From Collybiopsis luxurians FD-317 M1 (lineage: Eukaryota; Basidiomycota; Agaricomycetes; Agaricales; Omphalotaceae): DNA of 64,000 nucleotides. The translations under genes were made by a program, and so were the position numbers. The DNA is taken from assembly GCA_000827265.1 (NCBI GenBank), contig KN834777.1:304594-368593 (forward strand), in the 5' to 3' direction. The notes beneath the pieces are model-generated. The model saw only the letters and a program-made list of their open reading frames with translations, was not told the origin of the DNA and did not search any database. Below, in pieces: positions 44,880-55,500 of this stretch; position 1 is the stretch's first letter, and every line of letters starts with the position of its first letter.

Positions 44880-45496
44880 TTGATTTCACTGTAGGTTTGC
44901 ACCCCATGAGATTGGAGAATCCATAGATGATCAGGTGGAAGGGAAGTAAGAAATTGAAAGTGTAAGTCATCATCAGTAATGGTGCATCCTACATTACTGG
45001 CTGCTTTGTGTAGGGCCTCAAGACTTTTAAAGTATTCTTCAAAAGGGGTTCCCAGAATGTATTTATATTGTTGAATACATTCTTTTGCAAGGGTTTGAGC
45101 TGCAGCAGATGTAGTTTCATATTCTCTGGTAAGTACAGTCCACATCGCATGCAAAGACATGTCCTGATCAACCCCAATGGAACACAGGTCCTTGATGTTC
45201 TGGTACATGATACCAGCGAGTTGACTATCCTGAAGCTCCCATTCTTCTGGAGACGGATTATGGGAATTGATAGGAGTATTGGCAGGGGCGGCAGGAGCAG
45301 GGGCAGCAAGAGCACTGGCAGGAGCACTGGCAGGAGCAGCAGTAATAGTGCCATCTAGATAACCCCTGAGACCAGTAGAGCGGGCAATGCTCTTCATATG
45401 ATCTGGGAAAACTGCCCAATTGCTCAATCCTGTGAGCTGGTGGTCTTTGAGAATGACGATAAGGTTAGGCAAAGCGTTGGGGTTAGAGGATGACAT
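44801..45496 (-). pseudogene. copia gag of old element
   Basis: ATG at 45496 begins MSSSNPNALPNLIVILKDHQ, then LTGLSNWAVFPDHMKSIARS, an Ala/Pro-rich spacer, DMSLHAMWTVLTREYETTSA and FQFLTSLPPDHLWIL. This is the UBN2-type gag pattern. The Ala/Pro spacer is low-complexity and likely expanded. Confidence 0.75.
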
Positions 45497-45577
45497 AGTT
45501 TGAGGATGTTTGGGGTCAGTAGCGGTGTTAGTGTGAGATACTGATACCGGATACTGTGCACTGCCATTGCTTATCAA

Positions 45578-47829
45578 GCCTCACATGCACCTTAATATTG
45601 AGATGCAGCAGTGGTCAATGAAGGTTGCTCATACCGTTCTTTAGCTTGTAACCCCATCCTTATTTACTCCTGAAAATCTTACACCCCAATGTTCAAATTT
45701 GAGCCTGCTAAACTCTCTCATTCAAGTCCATCACTCCCCTCGTCTGACCAAAACATGAAAGGTTTGTGACCGCATTGACTTTATTCTCAATCATCTCAGC
45801 AACAATAATTCATCTAGTCCTGCAATCAAATTCAACTTCGAATTTCACAGCAGTCAGGTGTATTCCACATCAAAACCATGTCTGGTAGGCTGACCGCAGG
45901 GCGGAAAAAGAAAGCAGGGACAAAGATCATCTACTATGGAAGGTGAGAAACATCCTGGGGGTAAGAAAGTGTGTGTGTCTCGAGACTGGAGTGCTGAGGG
46001 CAAAGCTCAAAAAAATCAAACTTCTGTGTAATTCGGGGCAGGATTGAACAGCATGTGTATTACACTCTTGGAACTAGGTGTACTTGTATCCTTATCTGTA
46101 TAAATATCGAGTACATATGATATCTGAAACCTGCAAATTTTGAGTTCACATTGAAACGAGGATTTAGCATGAGACATGCACCTTGAAATGTCCAAATACA
46201 CTTGTATCCTTGGAATTTTCACCAAACATAAGCCAGGATTTGCAAACTTCAAGAGCGATGGTTTCATTCTTGTCCCTCATTGAGTATAACATGTTTTGGC
46301 TACATTATTTGGCATGAGCTTTTCCAGTTGAGTAGGTAGCAGAAGGACAGGCGCTTGGCAGACCCCTTGCTAAACTGAGGAACCATTATTGAAGCCTATT
46401 TAGAGAGACAAGCTATGAAAGAATCAATGTGGATGAAAAAAGACTGGTAGTTGATAGGGCGAAGGGTGCGGCTGTGGCTCGGCAAAGTGGTGCGTGGGCA
46501 CACAGCTAATGGCACAGCCTCAGTATCTAGAATTTCCTTTTCCATCAATTTTAGAAATAATTCATTTACCTCGCGCAAGTCCCCTCAACTAAGGCTCAAA
46601 AAATATGAAAGCTCTGAATACATATCACTGAGAGTAATGGCACCATTTTATAAGGAAATTCACAGAAATGAGTGAAGACAAGATGCATTTTGTTTCAGTA
46701 TCTTGTTGCAGAGAAAAGACACAACTGGCAGAGCAAAAAAAAATCTGAGCAGGATAAAAGTTTTGCAGATAGCTGAGAGAAACTATTTGAAGAGTTTGAA
46801 AGTGTGATTGAAGCCTACAAGTGTACAGAGCTCACTCAAGCTCTCCCTTCTTTTTTTCCTTTTTTGGAATTTTCCTTTTTGATTTATTTTTTGAAAACCC
46901 CACAAACATCAGTATCGAGCCGATGTTTGCAGTGTCAGTCTAGGATTTTTGCAACTCTGACTGTGAATCTGTTAACTATACCCTAAGTAAGTACACACGG
47001 TCCTCAAAATGACAAAGAGGTTTTCCATTACCTATACCCTAAGTAAGTACACACAGTCTATAGGTAATGAGTATGAGTAAAAGAAAACCATAGTAAGGAA
47101 TGGTTACGTACCCTCAGAACGATGAAGAGGTTCTGAGGGTTGAAGTGAACTACAGCGAAGCATTATATAGTGAAATATACAGGAGAAAGTAAAAGAGAAA
47201 ATAGATAAAATGTCTATGTGAAACACCTGACCATCGATACCCGCACGGAACCAGGGAAGAAACACACATCTATAATTTTGCTTCCATGGACCATTAAACT
47301 GCACGCCACCATGCGAACACATGACTGGGACCGAGACACATGCGGCCTATGCGAGGTTTCCAACAAAAGCAACTGAATCATGATCCACAGTCTTTTGAGA
47401 TACAAGACTCCTAGATGCTAACTCAAACAATTTTTCTGTTGAGAATTCCTTGCTACGCCAGTTAGCAGACACTGCTTTTATAAGCCTGCAGTAAATGGAT
47501 GACAAGTTAGGTTTGAACATCAGGCTCAAGTCTGGTACAACCCAGAAACATGTACAGACTTCACAGAGAACCAATCTCTAAAGGATCCATACTCACAAAA
47601 CTTCCAGATTAACCATAAGCAGTAATTAGTGGACAAGGCCAAAAAAAACATACAACAAAGTACCCTAAGCAAGCTTCACAAAAGATTCAAGATGTCGGTA
47701 AGTATAAATAATGATTCGCTACTACCCTTCGTACCGTGTATGTCATGAATTAAATGATGAACAACTCGAAAATGATAAATGCTATGAAGGATATGTATGT
47801 AAAACCACATGCGCTATAGTTAATTAATT
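45578..47829. other. Gene-poor region with short repeats and a hairpin
   Basis: No gene could be assembled. A 20-base unit, TACCCTAAGTAAGTACACAC, occurs twice (about 46979 and 47035). An 11-bp stem (ACCCTCAGAAC with GTTCTGAGGGT, about 47110-47140) forms a small hairpin. Minus-strand open frames at 47214-47574 (LIKAVSANWRSKEFSTEKLF) look weakly coding but are unrecognised. Confidence 0.35.
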
Positions 47830-48918
47830 CTATGCAGTCTTCGCAGAACCATTACTCATCTCTGCCTCGATCTTCTGCCACTTGGCCTCGCTCCACGGTC
47901 CCTCGTCACTCAATGAACACCCCTTCCCACATGTGCAACCACCCCCGAGCTCTTTCGGCAAATTCTCCTTCGGGATCTGAGCCAACAATGTGTCTTTATA
48001 GTCCTTGCCCAAGATCGCGATCTTCGCCACCGTCACCTCATCCAACCAGGGCTTAATGATCATCCATACACCACTAAACAACCACGGAGCATTGATGATG
48101 TAAAATTTACCCATGCATTCCGGGTAACGGTCTTGGCCGATGGATGAGGCGGCCATGACGTAGTCTTTCACCCAAAAGAAATTAGAGAGAGAGACGTCCT
48201 TGAGGTCGAGAATAGGGCAGGATGTTTCGACGGGGTGGCCGACGGCGGCAGAACAGGCGGGGAGACGGGAGGTTAGGAACTTCTCGTATTCCCAAACAAG
48301 ACATTTGAGGAGACGGTCTTGTGTCGTGCACGCATAGAGGGCTTTGAAGTCGAGTTTTCCGAGTTGTTCAATGTAGATTGGGCGACCATCCTAGCATCCA
48401 TTGAGAGGCAGGCGATAGGGAAAAAACGGCAAGACATACCTTGTCCATCTTATGATAAAATTGCGGGTAATACTTGTCGACTTCCTCCTTCTCTGGGAAG
48501 TCAAAGTTTCTACGCAGTTGATCAGCTGGTGTATTTCAAAAAAGTCCAAGAAGACGTACTTTACGATATCATCAACTCCAAACTCTTTCCTCCACTTTTC
48601 GCAATCGATTATCATTGCCTTCGCTAAGGCGACATCAAATTTTCGTGCTCTGAGAAATCTAACATACAGAACGGGCTCAGGGTACTAACTCAAATAGATA
48701 GAAGCAGAAGAAACGAACCGTAAAAGCGTGGCATCATCCATTCTTTCCTCGACAAAAACCCCCTCTTCTTGAAGCTCCTTCTTGAACTTATCCAGGGCAT
48801 GCTGCTGGGGAACCGTCAAATTACCGAGGCGACCAGGTAAAGGCTTGTAGTTCGGGTCGGTGACCCCCTGTGGCATTGCGCTGGCACTCGCTTGTGCTGG
48901 TGCTTCTAAATTGGACAT
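47830..48918 (-). CDS. SEC14: Sec14-like CRAL-TRIO phosphatidylinositol/phosphatidylcholine transfer protein
   Basis: Four exons: 48719-48918, 48560-48649, 48440-48509, 47830-48390 (921 nt, 306 aa), close to the 304 aa of yeast Sec14p. CRAL-TRIO N-terminal helices: [32 protein letters not shown] junction, then [13 protein letters not shown]. The lipid-binding domain holds [14 protein letters not shown], then [56 protein letters not shown] and [13 protein letters not shown], all hallmark Sec14 stretches. It exchanges PI and PC and supports Golgi export; cytosolic and peripheral on Golgi. No damage seen. A partial duplicate of its 5' end lies just upstream at about 49083-49200. Confidence 0.92.
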
Positions 48919-49745
48919 TCTCGGCTAATTTCGGTTAAGAAGAAAATATAGGCCAAATCTGGCGGTTCTATCCGATAAAATGAGCGAATACGAGTGGTGA
49001 TGGGGTATGATTAGAATGCGAAAATGATTAGGAGGTGGTGGTCAAAGGTTAAAGCGTGAAAAAGGCTCTGGCGCCCTGCAGTTTGAATGCTGATGCTTCT
49101 GAATTGGATGTTCTTGGAGATTTGATAAGGGACATTGGCTGGAGGAAATATAGGAAATTTATATATAGGCATTGTATCCAAGAACGAATACGAGTGAGGC
49201 TGGCGGCTCAGGTTAAGTCGAAGCATGAAAAAAAACAGTACAGCCGTCACGACTTACCCGGGCCGGAACACCGGGTCCCCCAGCGCCCGTGTTAATTTAT
49301 TAATTACTAGCTTCAACACTGACTCGGAGAGATTAGAGCTGAGAGGACGAAAAGAATCAAATCGAGGCTGGCCGCCGAAAGACAAGGGTAAACATCGTAG
49401 CGGAGGCCACCACAGGACGCTAGAGGGAATTGAAACCCAGGCTACTGCTAGCTCATACAGAGTGGGGTCGCCGAGGTCAGTTGCTCAGTATTGCGTTGCC
49501 CCAATTAAAGACCGAGCTCGCGGAATTTGAAACAGTGATTGTATGCCTGAGGTTGTTCCACGACCAGTGCGAGCGTCCCTTCTCTTAGGATAAACTGACA
49601 GTGGTAGTGGTGACACAATGAAAGATGTTCGAAGACTTTAAGCTTTAAGTTTAGCGTGCCTAGGCGCTTGATTTGATCTGGGAGCGCCCTTACAGCTCTT
49701 GGCGCTTAATCTTGTCGATTACGACTTTCCAAACGACCTCCGAAC
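48919..49745. other. Shared upstream region of two divergent genes
   Basis: Sec14-like (minus) and the kinase gene (plus) diverge from here. 49083-49200 resembles 48896-49010, including GCTTCT-AATTGGA-TTCT and AAATATAGG and GCGAATACGAGTG-type segments, so the first Sec14 codons and their promoter are partly duplicated. AGGACGAAAAGAATCA at about 49349 matches 39913. Confidence 0.5.
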
Positions 49746-51155
49746 ATGGTGTCTCCCTCCGATTCTAGCATTTCTTCCTCAACAGACCCACGTTTTCAGA
49801 TTACATTTGATATAGTTAACTGGGAACAATTCTCTTCCTTGGCATGTACACTTGCCCACCTTCCTCAAGGCAGCTGCCATTGGGGAAAGCAGCTCTCAGG
49901 AGGGTACAATCTCGTCCGTTTCCTTCATCTTCACGACGCTCAAGAGACTACCGTTGTCGCTCGCGTACCTCTTCGAAAGGAGGGCGCTATGAGTGAGGAA
50001 CACGACTCTGCAATTTCGAAACGGGTCGAAAGTGAAGTGGTTACAATGAAGTATGTCGAAACTCACACCTCCATCGCTGTACCGCACGTTCTTCATTATA
50101 GCGCTCAAGCGGAGGAAAATGTGCGTTCGCCTTATATCCTTATGTCCAAGGTCGATGGTGTACCGCTTAGTTCGGTGTGGAACAACATGGACAACGATAG
50201 ACGTCGCCACGTCCTCCGACAAGTTATCGACATTCTGCTCGAGCTATGGTCACATCGATTTGATAAAAAAGGAGCCTTGTTCAATGGAGCCGACGATAGC
50301 TTGTGCATCTATTCCAGCTCATTATTTGAAGACCCTGATGACACTGAAATCCGTCATCGCCTTCTGACCACGTCCTACTCTCATGCTGCCGATTATTGGT
50401 TAGCTTACGCCAATGCCCAACTTCATGACATAGATGAATCCAATTTTGGTTCTGATATCAAGCCATATACCCATTCTCAGGCATGGTTTATGCGTTCCCT
50501 CATCCCTGCATTATTTGATCCTTCCATTGATGTTCATGGATGTCCCCTCTCTCCTGGAGACTTTCACTCACAGAACATTATGATTACTGATGTCAACTCC
50601 TCTCATCTCCGTATTACAGCCATCATTGACTGGGAATTTTCAGGCCCAGACTTTGTATCATCCTTCGCTCAGTACCCACTCTTCATTGTAGATCACCCCC
50701 ATTGGGACAATGATCATCCTCTGCGCAAGCGGAATGTGCGAGATAAGGCCCTATTTGATGAGCTCCTTCTGGAAGCGGAGCAGAATTGTAATCTGATTGA
50801 TGACTTGCAACTTTCACATCTCATCTCTAATAGTTACAGTATCTATCTCTTTCAACAGGCGATGTACTTCCCAGCCATGTACTCTTCGGTGTATCCTCTT
50901 CCTTTTGCCTATGTATTTGGCAACAAAGAGGATTTCTCTGCTGATTATTACTGCGCGCTGATGGAGAATGGGATACTGAACAAGGACAAGAAGCATTTCA
51001 ATTGGGAGAGGGAAGTATGGCTTGAGGCACAACAAGTGCTTGGTGAGGAAGTTGTTGGTAGAAACCTGACAAAAAAGGAGTTTCAGGATCTTATGTTAAA
51101 GTATCAGGATAGATTCGATAAAAACGGAGATGTATCTAGATGGTTGGAATCCTGA
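49746..51155 (+). CDS. APH/choline-kinase-like phosphotransferase, 469 aa
   Basis: Single-exon gene. Residues 20-150 form the kinase-like N-lobe (NLVRFLHLHDAQETTVVARV, then ESEVVTMKYVETHTSIAVPH and SPYILMSKVDGVPLSSVW). The catalytic loop reads PLSPGDFHSQNIMI, with the probable catalytic Asp at about 272, and the metal-binding segment is AIIDWEFSG, Asp about 295. The usual His two residues before the catalytic Asp is Pro here; the Asp and Asn are kept. Fungal genomes carry many such proteins that phosphorylate small molecules or, in some cases, proteins. The substrate is unknown and antibiotic resistance should not be inferred. It is divergently placed from the Sec14-like gene and no introns are seen. 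Confidence 0.85.
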   Translation: MVSPSDSSISSSTDPRFQITFDIVNWEQFSSLACTLAHLPQGSCHWGKQLSGGYNLVRFLHLHDAQETTVVARVPLRKEGAMSEEHDSAISKRVESEVVTMKYVETHTSIAVPHVLHYSAQAEENVRSPYILMSKVDGVPLSSVWNNMDNDRRRHVLRQVIDILLELWSHRFDKKGALFNGADDSLCIYSSSLFEDPDDTEIRHRLLTTSYSHAADYWLAYANAQLHDIDESNFGSDIKPYTHSQAWFMRSLIPALFDPSIDVHGCPLSPGDFHSQNIMITDVNSSHLRITAIIDWEFSGPDFVSSFAQYPLFIVDHPHWDNDHPLRKRNVRDKALFDELLLEAEQNCNLIDDLQLSHLISNSYSIYLFQQAMYFPAMYSSVYPLPFAYVFGNKEDFSADYYCALMENGILNKDKKHFNWEREVWLEAQQVLGEEVVGRNLTKKEFQDLMLKYQDRFDKNGDVSRWLES

Positions 51156-52238
51156 TATCCACAACCCAGACATATCTGCCTGCCCAAGCCATATGAGGGT
51201 CTAAAGATATTTGAGAGAGTCTAAGCCCCCAAGGCTGACCAGTGTCTCCTGGCTTTGAGTAGTTTTCTAATGTGTATCTTCATATTTATTGAGAAAATAC
51301 ATATAGGCCGTTTCCAGGTTTAGAAATTGGTGCCCTTGAATTCCATGCAATGCAATTGTAGTTATGTACAACTGTGATTGATGGAAAGTCTTTGTCATGA
51401 TCTGTCTTGACTATCCCCTACATCCTCACTGCAGTCCAGATTCCAGCCTCTGTTTGCAACCAAATATTGTAAACTTTACAATATTTAGTTGCAAACAGAG
51501 GCTGGAATCTGGACTCCATGTTGCTTTCCGCTTTTGTCTTTTTTTTTTACCTTTGCTATCTCTACTTGGGTTTGCCTTACTGTGCCTTCAAATTGATTTC
51601 AAACCTGAGCCAATCAATATTGTAACTGATGGGTTCTGGGGAGGGATACCAGTGAGCTTCTTTGTCTAAAACCAAGTCTTCCAAGCTAGTATAGTAGCTT
51701 AGATGGGACCTTTGTCATTAGAAGGCCCTTGGGGTTTTGACTACTGCGGAAAGATTAGGGCTTGGTATCAAACATAATTTAATAGGAGAGATACTAAAGA
51801 GTATGAATCATTCCATACCTTGGTTCACCTTAACTCATTGGGAAAATAACCTAAAGCCCAGGCAAATATTGGAAGCCTGAGGGAGCCTGAGGACTCCCAG
51901 GAAATAGGCCAAATCCTAGGCTCTCTAAGAGATATCTGAGATATCCCCAGGAGTCCCTGAGGGTTTCCTGAGGGCTCCCTGGGGATCCCTGGGGATTTCT
52001 GGGACACAGGTATTTTAAATAATACATATAACACAAAATTGTATTTCAAATATATAGCTATGTAGTAGTATTGTATAAATCCACAATAAAAACATTTATT
52101 TGGCTGCAGATTCATACAGGTTTGAGCTTTTAGAATAAATCACATGATGTGCTCACTGTGAGCTGTCTACAATCAAAATACTTTTCCCATGATCAAAATA
52201 TGTTTACCCTTATTATAACTAATAGTATCCACACTATA
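51156..52238. other. Intergenic with palindrome and CCTGAGG-rich stretch
   Basis: No gene. The palindrome at 51433-51515 is listed separately. At 51870-52010 the heptamer CCTGAGG and close variants recur (four exact copies), as at 14.6 kb and 57.5 kb. Confidence 0.55.
51433..51515. repeat. Near-perfect 83-bp palindrome
   Basis: Arms 51433-51473 and 51475-51515 are reverse complements around a single C at 51474, with one mismatch (CAACCAAAT against ATTTAGTTG). The arm reads AGTCCAGATTCCAGCCTCTG and continues to TTTGCAAC. It lies 280 bp after the kinase gene. Confidence 0.95.
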
Positions 52239-52243
52239 TATGT

Positions 52244-52567
52244 TGTTGAGGTATATGCTGTTCATACCCCTAACAGACTTTTTACTTACTATATTTAGTA
52301 CTCAATTACTTAATATGTTTCCAATCTTTAGTTACCGTGTAACTACTTATTTGGCTTTCTCCTATTCCTTTCCTTTACCCTCTCTTCTTTACTCTACAAG
52401 TACGATACTGACCTACTGCCCTTCATTGTGAGTTATTTATATGTAGCATATACCTAACTGACATACTTAGTATATATTATTTCTTATTCTAGGTACTACT
52501 CACTTTCCTTATTGCCGAATACCTTCATTTATATATTATTTCTTATTCTAGAACCCTGCGCCTAACA
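52244..52567 (+). repeat. 5' LTR of copia element 2
   Basis: 324 bp, from TGTTGAGGTATATGC to CCTAACA. It contains two copies of TATATTATTTCTTATTCTAG. Confidence 0.95.
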
Positions 52568-52582
52568 GGTTATGGGCCCCAC
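52568..52582 (+). promoter_or_regulatory. Primer-binding site, half-tRNA type
   Basis: GGTTATGGGCCCC directly after the LTR, identical in its first 13 bases to the site of the 17.7 kb element. It is complementary to the initiator tRNA-Met anticodon arm. An ATG inside it (52572) is in frame with gag. Confidence 0.75.
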
Positions 52583-52583
52583 C

Positions 52584-55500
52584 ATGATGACAACTGAAAC
52601 TTCTTACAAACTTGACATTCTCCCAAAGCTCACTGATGATGGTTCCAACTGGCACAGCTGGAAAGAAAAGGTCTACACAAACATTGTCAGCAAGCCTGGA
52701 CTTCATCGACATATTACTGGACGAGTCACCCAACCTACCGAACCTGTTCTCAAAGGCACAATCTGGTACTCAAGCAGCACCACAACTGCGGTTACACTAA
52801 CTGACACCAAAGTTGACAAGATCAAAACTGAACTTGATACCTACCATCAATGTGAGGCGCAGATTAAGGACATTATCTACAAATGCCTTTCCAAGAGCAC
52901 CCTAAATCACATCAAGGGTGCCAGCTCTGCTGCCAATGCTTGGAATAAACTTTGTGTTCTATTTGAAAAGAAAGGGGATCTTGTCCATACCTCTGTTCTC
53001 AGCACTCTCCAAGCCACTCGATGTGGTGAAGACAACAATGTCTGAGAGCATTTCAATACTATAGACAACCTCCGTCAGTCTTTATCCACCATGGGACATC
53101 CACTGCCTACTGGAACATATATTGCCTACCTTAAACTCTCCCTTCCACCTACATACCATGCCATCGCTCAAGCTGTTACTGCCAGCATTAATTTGACTGG
53201 CGGGACAGTAACCATATCATCTATCACCTCTCCTATTCTTGAGGAGTATGATGGTTGCGTTGCATGAAAGGCAGCTAATAAGGCACTTCAGAATGCAGCT
53301 ATGATGGCAAGTGGAAAGATGAGTATGGTCCTAAAACCCCCAGACATCCTATGAAGAAGGGCAGTAGCTCAGACATTGACAAATTGAGCCTTCATTTCTC
53401 AAATTGCAATAAAAAGGGTCACATAGCTGAGAAGTGCTATGGTAAAGGTAGTGGATGAGAGGGTCAAGCACCCTGGCAGAAGAGAAGAGGGAATAAAGCT
53501 AACCCAAAATCTGCTAATGTAGTGGAGGAAGCTCTAGAGGAGAACTACATGTTTTTGGCCATTTTTAATGAGTCGCATAAAGTCAATGACTCTGACACCA
53601 AGGAATACGACTACTCCTTCCTAACTCCTAGCTCTGCCCAAAATCCACCTGAGTTTCAAACTGCTTTTCATGCAGAAATAAATGGCTCCAAATCTGCAAA
53701 GATAATTGACACAGATGCAAGCAGTCATTTTACCCCTGACCAACACACACTTATCAACTTCATCGAAACTGATCCAGAACCAATTTGTGCAGCTGACAGC
53801 TGAGAATTCTCCTCAGTGGGCAAGGGGGATATGGTTGTCTCTTTTCCTATGGGACCAAATGAGAAACCAACCAGCGTTACCCTCAAAAATGTACTTTATT
53901 CCCCATCAATGTCATATACTTTAATCTCCATCTTCAGGCTAGACAAAGCAGGTTATACTCTCAAAATTGGCAGCGGTCTATGCACAATTCGCTCACCTTC
54001 CCCAGTTTCTAAAGTCATTGCACGGATCCCAAGTAACCAAGGACTTTACTGTCTCAACACTACACCACCTACTCCAGTTGAAATAGCAGCTCTCTCTTCG
54101 AAGAAGAAATATACTCTCTTGGAGTTTCACTACCTCCTCGGCCATATCAACTTCGACTCTTGCATCAATGTCTTGAAAAATCAATTAGTGGATGGCCTTC
54201 CTGAAGTGGAATATACCACTGAACACCCCTATTGCAATGTGTGCATTAAAGCTAAAGCTGTATGAAGGCCATTTCCAAAAGAGAGTCAAATGGAGTATAG
54301 TTCTTACGGTGACAAAGTGGTAACTGATCTATGGGGTCCTGCAAGTGTACAAAGTCTAGGCCATGCTCAATATTTCCAACCTATTGTTGATGCTTTCAGT
54401 CATGAAATCATACCATACTTCTTAAAGGCAAAATCCGATGCATTCAGGAGTTACAAGGAATACAAGGCGTTCATGAAAAATCACAGAGGTGTTACGTCTA
54501 TCAAGATATTAGGCTCTGACTGAGGCAGTGAGTTCATGAGTGAACTGTTCAAGACTCACCTTGCTAAGGCTGGGACCATTCGCCACCTCAATGTTCATGA
54601 CTCTTCCAAATCAAATGGCCTTGCTGAATGAGTTATTGGCATCTGTCTTGCTGATGCTCGTGCCCTGTTGGCTGCCTCAAAACTCCCCAAATTTCTATGG
54701 GCTGAAGCTATCAACCATGCCATTTGGATTCAGAACCACATTCCAGCATTCGGCAGAGATAAATCAGCTTTCAAAATTGTTCATGGAATGAAACCTACAT
54801 TTCAGGAAATGATAGCCTGGGGTGCACCGTTGACTATTTGTGATCTTGATGCTGACAAGTTGGATGTGGAGCAAGGAAAAGAAGGCAAGTTCATTGGATT
54901 CGACCACAAATCTAAAGCAGTTTGCATCTATTGGCTGAGTCAATGCATTGTTAGCATTGAGCATGATGAGAAGCACAATCTGGGAAATATCATTTTTGAT
55001 ACTCCTGGGTCTGAGGGGGAGCAAAGGGATGAACTCAAAACTTCCAGCCCAGTTGTTGACAAAAATGACTTACCATCTCAATCCTCTGTCCCCAATTCAT
55101 CTCCCAAAACTTGGGCCACTAGACAATGACCTCCTCCCAGCTATTACAAGAATCTTGTGGCTGGCAGGACTGCAGGACTAGCCGAATTCAACAAAGCATT
55201 TGAAGCCCTTCTAGCTGAAACTGAACAAGACAATGACAAGGACCTCATCTCCAATAAACTTGCTGAACTTGCATTTGCAGAAGTGAACAGCACTCCCTCC
55301 ACTATTGCTCAAGCTCTGTCCGGTCCTGAAAAAGATGCCTGGGCTGAGGCATACAAAAACAAAATCAATCACCTCAAAACTTACCAAACCTTTGATATAG
55401 TCAACAGACCATGCAACGGCACCAATGTTGCTAAATGTGTTGTGGCTCTACATCAGAAGCTCAGACCAGATGGCAATATTTCAAAGTATAAAGCTCAGAT

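Larger units (their letters stand above)
39930..45577 (-). mobile_element. Old, degenerate copia element with two insertions
   Basis: Reading on the minus strand: gag (from ATG 45496), knuckle and protease (44879-44361), GAG-pre-integrase and integrase (about 44090-43316), a foreign insert (about 43315-42057), integrase C-terminal part (about 42056-41800), RT (41756-40945 and 40662-40150) and the start of RNase H (to about 39930). The element is truncated at the RNase H end and neither LTR nor PBS was found. Many TGA codons and a few frameshifts interrupt the frame, so it is dead. Confidence 0.85.

Noticed and set aside
46979..47060. CTAAGTAAGTACACAC repeated twice, considered as duplicated splice donors of a gene
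   Set aside because: No coding sequence on either side could be joined in phase.
49250..49560. GC-richer stretch checked for a tRNA or 5S gene
   Set aside because: No cloverleaf, A box/B box pair or CCA-type end could be found.
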